A stretch of 42,026 nt of DNA from Lachnospiraceae bacterium. Its GTDB lineage: Bacteria > Bacillota > Clostridia > Lachnospirales > Lachnospiraceae. A program made the translations under genes and the position numbers. Of the stretch, positions 26,398 to 33,369 are shown piece after piece (positions within the stretch are counted from its first letter, which is position 1; every line of letters starts with the position of its first letter). Below the pieces are notes generated by a model. The model had not been told where the DNA came from, ran no database searches, and worked only from the letters and a program-made list of their open reading frames with translations. The stretch lies in contig JAISUG010000037.1 in NCBI GenBank assembly GCA_031272185.1, forward strand, positions 1 to 42,026, in the 5' to 3' direction.

Positions 26398-27687
26398 TCA
26401 CCAGTCTCCCGAACCTTCCCACTGGGCATATTCGTCCGGTTCTTCCTCGGTTTCCGAGGCACCCCCTGCAACCCCCGCCCCCTCAGGCCTCCCCTCGAAC
26501 TCCACGTTGGGGCCGGCCTTGGCCGTGATGCCGATGATGCAGATCCAGGTCTTGCCTTGGTTCAGGATGATCTCCTCCCCGTCCCCGTCGTAGTAGCGGG
26601 TCACCCCGAACTCGGTGTCCTTTATCCAATGTATGGGCACCGCCGCGCCCCGGGTGACATAGTAACCGTAGTTGTCGCCGTGCACGTTGATGTTCAGGTA
26701 CGCCGTGGTGGCGTAGTGGGCATACGGGCAGTACAGCAGCAGGATGTTCGTCACCGCCAGCTGGCCCTCGTCCCCCAAGTGCGCCTTGCCATACTGGAAA
26801 CGGTAGTACAGGTACTCCGCTTCATTATACTCGAACCAGGGTTTGTTGTACACGTACCCCGGCGTCACCTTGTACGCCTCCACCGCGCCGGGCGCATCCG
26901 CCAGGGATATCACGTCCCTTGCGAAGCGGAAATTCCCCCCGTACCCCTCCGGGTAATCCAGCGAGTACCCCATCTTGTCGATGGCGTCGAGTATCTTCTC
27001 CCCGCTGGCGTAGGCGTTGTGCGGGGACTTTTTGTCGGTGGAACGGTAGTAGGCGGAGCTCCCCTTGCCCTCGATGCCGTTTAAGTTGTCCACGTTGGCC
27101 AGGTATGGTTTGGCAAATGTGCTCTGCCCGAAATGGGCGTAGATGGCCTCGAACTGCCTGGCAAAATATGTATAATACGTCCGGCAGCTGCGCACGGACC
27201 CGATGCGTTCCAGCTCGTCGAAATCCTCGATGAGGGACATGAAGCGGTTCATCCCCGCCTCCACCGGCGCCTCGTATATCACCCCCGCATGGTTCATGCC
27301 ATACTGAGGGGCGGCCTCCTTGTCGTTGCTCATCATGATGGCCAATGGCCTGCGTTCCCCGATGGCCGCGTCCACCCACAGCCCCGTGAGGTAGCTGCGC
27401 ACCCGCCCGTCCTCCCCATAGCGCTCCTCGGGCAGCAGGTAGGGCGGCAGCTGGGGTTCAGGCTCCGCGTACTGCGTGGTCTCCTCCGTCTCCGGCATAT
27501 CCAGCGAAAGCGACGGTATCTCCTCGGTCCGGGCCACGGTTTCAGGGGATGTCTCCGGCGCAGGGGATGTCTCCGGCACCCCCGTCCCTTTGCCGCACCC
27601 TGCCAAAGCGCCCCCCACCGCGCAAAAAACCAACAAACATGCGTAAACAAACGAAAAGCCCGTCTTCGTCTTCGTCTTCATCTTCAT
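26398..27687 (-). CDS. DUF3048 (YerB-like) lipoprotein
   Basis: 429 aa from ATG 27687, preceded by GGGGGCACGG. Lipoprotein signal with lipobox ALAGC near residue 30, then a Pro/Glu/Thr-rich tether and the DUF3048 core: RPLAIMMSNDKEAAPQYGMNHAGVIYEAPVEAGMNRFMSLIED and SVRSCRTYYTYFARQFEAIYAHFG are the family's signature segments. The second domain includes HWIKDTEFGVTRYYDGDGEEIILNQGKTWI near the end. The family is widespread in Bacillota and attached to the outer face of the membrane; its function is poorly known. The C-terminus carries a short Gly/Glu tail. Unlinked in function to its neighbours as far as can be seen. Confidence 0.9.
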   Translation of the reverse strand: MKMKTKTKTGFSFVYACLLVFCAVGGALAGCGKGTGVPETSPAPETSPETVARTEEIPSLSLDMPETEETTQYAEPEPQLPPYLLPEERYGEDGRVRSYLTGLWVDAAIGERRPLAIMMSNDKEAAPQYGMNHAGVIYEAPVEAGMNRFMSLIEDFDELERIGSVRSCRTYYTYFARQFEAIYAHFGQSTFAKPYLANVDNLNGIEGKGSSAYYRSTDKKSPHNAYASGEKILDAIDKMGYSLDYPEGYGGNFRFARDVISLADAPGAVEAYKVTPGYVYNKPWFEYNEAEYLYYRFQYGKAHLGDEGQLAVTNILLLYCPYAHYATTAYLNINVHGDNYGYYVTRGAAVPIHWIKDTEFGVTRYYDGDGEEIILNQGKTWICIIGITAKAGPNVEFEGRPEGAGVAGGASETEEEPDEYAQWEGSGDW

Positions 27688-27924
27688 CCCGTGCCCCCAT
27701 ATAACATACCCACGAGTATACAAAAGCGAGCATCAACAATGGCGTCATAGGGCATAACCACGCCGCTCACCTGGAAATGTTAACACGGAATCCCCGATTT
27801 GTAAACGATTTTCGTTCCGCCCGCCCTTCCCCCTCCCTGCCATTGCTCTGCCCTCATGCCAAAACTTAGCAATATTTGATGTAATGTCCGCAATATTTGC
27901 AATGCTTTTTGTGATTTTTTTGCA

Positions 27925-27967
27925 TATAATAGTCTAGTATTTGAAATGCGATTTCATTTAATGAAAT
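27925..27967 (+). promoter_or_regulatory. AT-rich promoter region with a palindromic operator candidate
   Basis: TATAAT at 27925-27930 has no clear -35. A 17-bp perfect palindrome follows (ATTTCATT-T-AATGAAAT, 27951-27967), extended outward by TGCG/CGCA with a small bulge. AT-rich sequence is unusual in this window. It is 110 bases before the binding-protein start and is the likely control point of the 28-40 kb cluster. The rest of 27688-28076 shows nothing further. Confidence 0.5.
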
Positions 27968-28076
27968 TTCGCACAAGCAACACCCATGGTTTCCCATCCA
28001 TCGGCAGCAATTCCGATAGGCCACTGTCCTTAGATTGCAGCCATGGATATCACAACCCAAAGGAGGAGATGAAAGA

Positions 28077-29564
28077 ATGAAGAAACGTAGGGGTCTGGCA
28101 TTACTGGTATCGGGGATAATGGGTTTCGCGCTTCTAACAGGATGCTCGGGTTCGGGCGGCTCTGCCGCCACCACTGCGGCCCCCGCAGCACAGACAGCGG
28201 CCCCCGCCGCAACCACCGCCGCGCCCGCACCGACCACGGCCGCACCTGCCGCAACCGCCGCAGCGCCGGCCGAAACCACCCCGGCCCCGGTGGAGATGAC
28301 CACCATCACCGTTTGGAACAACGCCGCCCACGAGATCACGGTGCGGGAACCCCAGATCAAGGCATTCAACGAGGGCGTGGGCAAGGAACTGGGCATCTAC
28401 ATCGACTACCAGACATACGGCGACAAATACGCCGACACCATCAAGATCGCCGCGCAGGCTGGGGAGGCCCCGGAGCTGTTCTCATATGACTCCAAATGGG
28501 CCATGGACTTCATCGACGCCGGCTACCTGGTTCCCCTGGAGGAGCTCCCGGGCAGCGCCGACCTGCTGGAGAAATTCAAACCCTACTGCGCCAACCAAGG
28601 GCAGATATTCGACGGCAAGACCTACACGTTGCCATATTCCCTCACCACTTACGGGTTCGTCATCAACAAGGATCTGTTCGCCATGGCGGGCATGACCGAG
28701 GCCGACTACCCCACCACCTGGGAGGAGGTCCGGGAGTGCGCCAAGAAGATCACCGACGCGGCGGGGGGCAGCGCCTATGGCCTGGGCCTTTCCAGCACAT
28801 TGTGGACCATCAGCTCCTTCTATACCATGGGCAACGGCCGCAACGTGGGCCACTATGGGTATGATTGGAATGCCAAGCAGTTCAACTACTCCGCATATGC
28901 GCCCCTTGTGAAAGCCATCGACGAGATGGTGGCCGACGGAACAGTGTTCCCCGGGTTCGAGAACCTGGACGGCGACGGCGTGCGCGCCCAGTTCGCCGCA
29001 GGCGTCATCGGCATGATGGGGGCCGCAAGCTTCGACTGCTCCGTGTACGTGAACCAGTTCCCGGCGGTCTGCGACTGGGCAGTCATCGACATCCCGAAAT
29101 TCTCCGAGGACGCCACCCAGTTCAAGCCTTTCGGCAATGCGGTGAACCTGCTGGCCGTAGGCGAGAAGGCCAGGGAGCATCCCGAGAAAGTGCTCAAGGT
29201 GCTGGAGTTCTTCTATGACGACGCCAACACCGCGGAAATGTACGAAAACGGCCTCTATGTGCCGGTCCGCCCCGAGGCCGTGGCGCTGGCAAAGACCCAG
29301 CCCACCCTCAAAGGCTGGGCGCAGTTCGCCGGGTTCTCCGAGATCTTCGCCATGCCGCCGGTGCCCGACACGCTGATAAGCATCGAGGGGGCCACCTACC
29401 GTGAGGCCATGCTCAATGCATGGACCAATGCAGACTTGGATGACGTGGATGGGATACTGGCCGACGTGGACGCGCGGTACAATGCCGCCCTGGCCAAAGC
29501 GGACCAGGCGAAAGTGGACCTGTATGTGCTGCCGGCAGGCGTGACGCCCGTGTCCGGGCAGTAG
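28077..29564 (+). CDS. Sugar ABC transporter solute-binding lipoprotein (second importer)
   Basis: 495 aa, SBP_bac_1 family. ATG 28077 follows AGGAGGAGATGAAAGA. Signal peptide with lipobox LLTGC (Cys near 21), then a striking tether of TTAAPA-type repeats to about residue 75 and a normal binding domain (TITVWNNAAHE, PELFSYDSKWAMDFIDAGYLVPLEE, LPYSLTTYGFVINKDLF). It opens the unit with a flavoprotein, two permeases and two large glycosidase-like genes, so its ligand is probably an oligosaccharide released by extracellular enzymes. The ligand itself cannot be told. Confidence 0.93.
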   Translation: MKKRRGLALLVSGIMGFALLTGCSGSGGSAATTAAPAAQTAAPAATTAAPAPTTAAPAATAAAPAETTPAPVEMTTITVWNNAAHEITVREPQIKAFNEGVGKELGIYIDYQTYGDKYADTIKIAAQAGEAPELFSYDSKWAMDFIDAGYLVPLEELPGSADLLEKFKPYCANQGQIFDGKTYTLPYSLTTYGFVINKDLFAMAGMTEADYPTTWEEVRECAKKITDAAGGSAYGLGLSSTLWTISSFYTMGNGRNVGHYGYDWNAKQFNYSAYAPLVKAIDEMVADGTVFPGFENLDGDGVRAQFAAGVIGMMGAASFDCSVYVNQFPAVCDWAVIDIPKFSEDATQFKPFGNAVNLLAVGEKAREHPEKVLKVLEFFYDDANTAEMYENGLYVPVRPEAVALAKTQPTLKGWAQFAGFSEIFAMPPVPDTLISIEGATYREAMLNAWTNADLDDVDGILADVDARYNAALAKADQAKVDLYVLPAGVTPVSGQ

Positions 29565-29697
29565 GCAGCACGGGTATACCCGAGAGCGGAAACTCTTTCC
29601 GTATCTGTGCGGTCTATTCACCGCCACGCTGCGTTGTCATCGGTCGGTGTAGGCATAACATTCAAGCAAGGAAGCGAATCAAGACATGACGAGTGGC

Positions 29698-29723
29698 GGC
29701 GGCGCAAACCTTCTTGCGCCGCC
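29698..29723 (+). terminator. Perfect 10-bp GC hairpin after the second sugar-binding protein gene
   Basis: GGCGGCGCAA (29698-29707), loop ACCTTC, TTGCGCCGCC (29714-29723). No U tract. It is in the same position relative to the receptor gene as the hairpins at 2728 and 15028. Confidence 0.8.
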
Positions 29724-29826
29724 CCGCCCACGCCGCCCTGCGCCCGCCGGCAAAGGGGCACACCACGGGCATGTATTTCGATACGCGGCCCCGCCCCCGG
29801 CTTTGCAGATGGCTCGATGGGTGCGG

Positions 29827-29899
29827 TTTTTACGCAAGGCAAGGATTTTCACGACAGGCGCCGTTTTCACGGCAAGCGCGATTTCACGAAAGGTACGAT
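29827..29899 (+). repeat. 17-19 bp degenerate tandem repeat before the flavoprotein start
   Basis: TTT(C)ACG cores recur at 29828, 29847, 29865 and 29882, each followed by a purine-rich CAAGG- or AAAGG-like tail. The last copy supplies the actual ribosome binding site (GAAAGG) of the gene at 29900. The remaining sequence of 29565-29899 holds the hairpin and no gene. Confidence 0.6.
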
Positions 29900-31249
29900 A
29901 TGAGTTTCATCAGACCTGCGAAAGAACTGGAAATGTACAGGGAAACACAGATCCTGGTGGTGGGCGGCGGGCCGGCGGGCATCGGAGCCGCCGTCGCCGC
30001 CGCGCGCCAGGGCAAAAAGACCCTCCTCCTGGAAAAACGCGGTTTCCTGGGCGGCAACATCACCGCCTGCTTCGTGGAAAACTGCAACTATTTCCTGGCA
30101 GGCACGGGGTTTTCCTCCGAGGGCATTTACGCGGAGATAGAGAAACGCTCCTACGAGACCTACGGCAATGACAACATGCGCCAACGCAACATGCACGCCT
30201 TCCACAGCGAATACCTGAAAGTGTTCCTGGACGGTTTCTTGCAGGAGGCGGGCGCGGACATCCTCTTCCACTCTTTCGTCAATGAAGTGATCATGGACGG
30301 CGACGCCATAGCCGCCGTGGTCGTCCAGACCAAAAAGGGCCCCATGGCCATCAAAGCCGACGTGGTCATCGATGCCACGGGCGATGCCGACGTGTCGTTC
30401 GCCGCCGGGGTCCCATATGAACAGGGCCGGGAAAAGGACGGGCTTTGCCAGCCGGGCACGGTATCCGTGCGCCTGGCGGGCGTCGACGCCGGAAAGCTCC
30501 TGGCGGATGGCGACCGCCTCTCGGAGATCGGGCGCATATTCAAAGAAGACTACCGCGCCGGGCGGACAGGCCTGCCCTGCAGACGCCAGGACCTGCCTTT
30601 CGGGCGCCTCACCCGGGCGGGGCAGATCTCCTATGTGAACTACGCCTGCGCCTATGGCCTCGACCCCACCGACCCGGGCGACCTAAGCCGGGGTGAGATC
30701 GAGTGCCGGGGCTACGACATGGACATCTACCGTTACCTGAAAACCCATTTCGAAGAACTCAAAGGCATCGAGATCACCGAGATAGCGCCCGAAATCGGTT
30801 TCCGGGACAGCAGGCGCATCAGGGGCCTCTACCGCCTCACCATCGATGACATGGAAAGCAACCGTCATTTCGACGACGCCATCTGCGCATTCCCCAGGTT
30901 TTACGACATGCTGGCCCCGGACGCCTATATGGACGGCGACGGCAAAGTGGATGGGAAAGGGTACGCAGGCCACATCTACGAACCGGTGGTGGACTCCCGC
31001 ACATTCGAGATCCCCTACCGCAGCCTCCTGCCCCAGGGCGTGTCCAACCTGCTGGTGGCTGGGCGCTGCATCAGCGCCGACCACGTGGCAGAAAGCGGCA
31101 CCAGGGCCATATCATTGTGCATGATGACCGGTCAGGCCGCAGGCGACGCAGCCGCGCTCTCCCTGGACGGCGGTCAAAAACCCGCCGGCATAGATGTGAA
31201 GTCGCTCCAAAACATGCTGGTGGCCCAGGGCATACACATCCCGGCCTGA
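29900..31249 (+). CDS. FAD-dependent oxidoreductase (FAD_oxidored family)
   Basis: 449 aa from ATG 29900 (GAAAGG in front). The Rossmann motif [19 protein letters not shown] (about 17-35) is followed by [24 protein letters not shown], typical of the PF12831 group found in sugar and polyol clusters. [20 protein letters not shown] near 155 and the C-terminal [34 protein letters not shown] block are the other FAD contacts. Cytoplasmic. It sits between the receptor and permease genes of the second importer, so it probably oxidises or reduces the imported sugar or a product of the glycosidases; the reaction is inferred only from place. Confidence 0.88.
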   Translation: MSFIRPAKELEMYRETQILVVGGGPAGIGAAVAAARQGKKTLLLEKRGFLGGNITACFVENCNYFLAGTGFSSEGIYAEIEKRSYETYGNDNMRQRNMHAFHSEYLKVFLDGFLQEAGADILFHSFVNEVIMDGDAIAAVVVQTKKGPMAIKADVVIDATGDADVSFAAGVPYEQGREKDGLCQPGTVSVRLAGVDAGKLLADGDRLSEIGRIFKEDYRAGRTGLPCRRQDLPFGRLTRAGQISYVNYACAYGLDPTDPGDLSRGEIECRGYDMDIYRYLKTHFEELKGIEITEIAPEIGFRDSRRIRGLYRLTIDDMESNRHFDDAICAFPRFYDMLAPDAYMDGDGKVDGKGYAGHIYEPVVDSRTFEIPYRSLLPQGVSNLLVAGRCISADHVAESGTRAISLCMMTGQAAGDAAALSLDGGQKPAGIDVKSLQNMLVAQGIHIPA

Positions 31250-31382
31250 CCCCAGCACCGTTCACGCTGGCAGCGTTCCCGCCGGCACCGTGGCAACCCC
31301 TTATACAAAGACGGCCATCTGCGACCACCCCTTTCCGGGAACGCCCCTTGTGCCGGCGCCGTGACTACCGCACCACTGCACC

Positions 31383-31545
31383 TATGCACCACCCGCACCA
31401 CCCGCACCACCCGTACCATCAGCACCGCCGTACCGCCCGCGCCACCCGCGCCACCCGCACCGTCCGCGCCACCCGCACCGTCCGCACCACCCGCACCACC
31501 CGCACCACCGCACCACCCGCACCGCCTGCACCGCACCGTCGCGGG
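31383..31545 (+). repeat. 9-bp minisatellite in the spacer before the permease gene
   Basis: About 18 copies of CCACCCGCA-like nonamers, with variants ending GTC or GTA, fill this stretch. No gene is supported in 31250-31582 on either strand. The array ends about 40 bases before the permease start. Confidence 0.8.
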
Positions 31546-31582
31546 CCGAACCACGCAGCGCACCCCACATGAGGAACCGAAC

Positions 31583-32488
31583 ATGACCAAAAAGAAAAGG
31601 ATCACCGGCGACTCCATCCAGGCCATGCTGATGCTGGCGCCCATGATGATAGGCTTTATCGTATTCACCTACGTCCCCATCGTGCTCATCCTGCGCTACG
31701 CCATGTACCAGTCCAATGGCTTCCGGGAGCAGTGGATCGGCTTCGAGAATTTCATCCGACTCTTCACCCGGGACACCCAGTACTGGCGTTTCGTCCTCAA
31801 TACCTTGGTGCTGTCTTTCGGGAAGCTCCTGGTGGAGATCCCACTGGCGCTGCTCCTGGCCGTCCTCATGAACAAGGGCCTGAAAGCCACCGGGTTCTAC
31901 CGGGTCACGCTGTTTCTCCCCGCCATCATCAGCACCGCCATCACCGGCCTGATCTTCTCCCTGATGTTCGCCGCGTTCAATGGCATCGTCAACGGGATGC
32001 TCATGCGCATCGGGCTCATCGCCAAGCCCGTCAACTGGTTCGGGCGCCAGGCCACCGCCATGATGGTGCTGGGCCTGGCATCCGTGTGGAACAACTACGG
32101 CATCAACATGATATTCTTCCTGATGGCCCTCCAAAGCGTGCCCAAGGAACTCTATGAATGTGCCGACATCGACGGCATCACCCCCTGGAAGAAATTCCTC
32201 TACATCACCATGCCCATGATCGGCCCCACGTTCCAGGCGGTGCTGCTCATGGCCATAGTGGGGAGCCTGAAAGTGGCCGACTTGATACTCGCATCCACCA
32301 ACGGCCAGCCCTCCGGGGGCACAGAGGTGGTCATGACTTACGTGTTCAAATACTTCTTCGGCTACGACGGCCGCACCATCGAGGTGGGCTACGCCTCGTC
32401 CATGGCCGTGGTCACGGGCATACTCCTGGCCATCGTGTCATTCGTCTACATACGCTCCACCAACAAGCTGGGGCACAGCACCGAGTGA
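31583..32488 (+). CDS. Sugar ABC transporter permease, MalF/UgpA-like
   Basis: 301 aa from ATG 31583 (GAGGAACCGAAC in front). About six helices, beginning with AMLMLAPMMIGFIVFTYVPIVLILRYAMYQ. The EAA loop VPKELYECADIDGITPWKKFLYITMP is seen near residue 185. It is the first transmembrane subunit of the second sugar importer, and 13 bp separate it from the next gene. The upstream in-frame sequence is encoded by the minisatellite and has no start signal. Confidence 0.93.
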   Translation: MTKKKRITGDSIQAMLMLAPMMIGFIVFTYVPIVLILRYAMYQSNGFREQWIGFENFIRLFTRDTQYWRFVLNTLVLSFGKLLVEIPLALLLAVLMNKGLKATGFYRVTLFLPAIISTAITGLIFSLMFAAFNGIVNGMLMRIGLIAKPVNWFGRQATAMMVLGLASVWNNYGINMIFFLMALQSVPKELYECADIDGITPWKKFLYITMPMIGPTFQAVLLMAIVGSLKVADLILASTNGQPSGGTEVVMTYVFKYFFGYDGRTIEVGYASSMAVVTGILLAIVSFVYIRSTNKLGHSTE

Positions 32489-32501
32489 GGGGGTCAACAA
32501 T

Positions 32502-33350
32502 ATGCGAAGCACAAACCGTCTGGTATCCGCCACGCTCACATACCTGGTCCTGACATTGGTGTTCCTCGCCGTGATGTTCCCGGTGGCCTACACCATACTG
32601 GGGTCCTTCAAAGGCAACATGGAGCTCCTCACCAAAGGGAACCGGCTTTTCCCCGAAAAATTCGTCCTGGACAACTACGTCCAGGCGTGGAATATGGCCA
32701 ATTTCGCCAAATACACCTGGAACTCCATCTTCATGGCCGGGACCATCGTCGTGGGTTCGATCTTCACCTGCACCATCGCCGGGTACTGCTTCGAGCGGGG
32801 GCATTTCCCGTTCAAGGATTTCCTCTTCCTCCTGGTGGTTTCCTCCATGTTCGTGAACCTGGGCAGCCTGACGCTCTACCCCCAGTTCGCCATAGCAAAG
32901 GTGTTCGGCATCAACAAAACCCTCTGGGGCGTCATCATCATCCGCGTCCTGGGGCTCAACGTGACCAACCTCTTCGTCACCCGCTCCTACATCCGCTCGA
33001 TTTCCCGGGAGATCGACGAATCCGCCAAAGTGGACGGCTGCTCTTTCTTCTCCATCTACGCGCGGATCATCTTCCCCCTGCTCAAGCCCCTCATCGCCAC
33101 CATCGCGATATTGGAGTTCAGGCACTCCTGGAACGACTACCTCATGCCCATGGTGTTCACATTGTCCAATCCCAACCGCATGCCGCTCATCGTCGGCATC
33201 ATGAACCTGAAAGGCTCGGGCGCGGCGGCATCCTCCTGGAACCTGATGCTGGCCGGGTCCTCCATCGCGCTGATCCCGATGATCATAGTCTACCTCATCT
33301 TCAACCGGTACTTCATCGAAGGGCTCACCGCCGGTGCGGTGAAAGGATAA
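32502..33350 (+). CDS. Sugar ABC transporter permease, MalG/UgpE-like
   Basis: 282 aa from ATG 32502 after GAGGGGG. It has about six helices and an EAA loop at ISREIDESAKVDGCSFFSIYARIIFP near residue 170. It ends with YFIEGLTAGAVKG, the classic MalG-type C-terminus, which here is single and not duplicated, unlike in the maltodextrin operon. Second transmembrane subunit of the importer. No ATPase gene occurs anywhere in the cluster. Confidence 0.94.
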   Translation: MRSTNRLVSATLTYLVLTLVFLAVMFPVAYTILGSFKGNMELLTKGNRLFPEKFVLDNYVQAWNMANFAKYTWNSIFMAGTIVVGSIFTCTIAGYCFERGHFPFKDFLFLLVVSSMFVNLGSLTLYPQFAIAKVFGINKTLWGVIIIRVLGLNVTNLFVTRSYIRSISREIDESAKVDGCSFFSIYARIIFPLLKPLIATIAILEFRHSWNDYLMPMVFTLSNPNRMPLIVGIMNLKGSGAAASSWNLMLAGSSIALIPMIIVYLIFNRYFIEGLTAGAVKG

Positions 33351-33369
33351 TGGCGGCAGAAAAGGACGA

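Noticed and set aside
31383..31545. CRISPR-like array
   Set aside because: Units are 9 bp, contiguous and lack spacers; no cas genes are in the window. The 54-, 48- and 42-bp arrays are also gap-free and coding.
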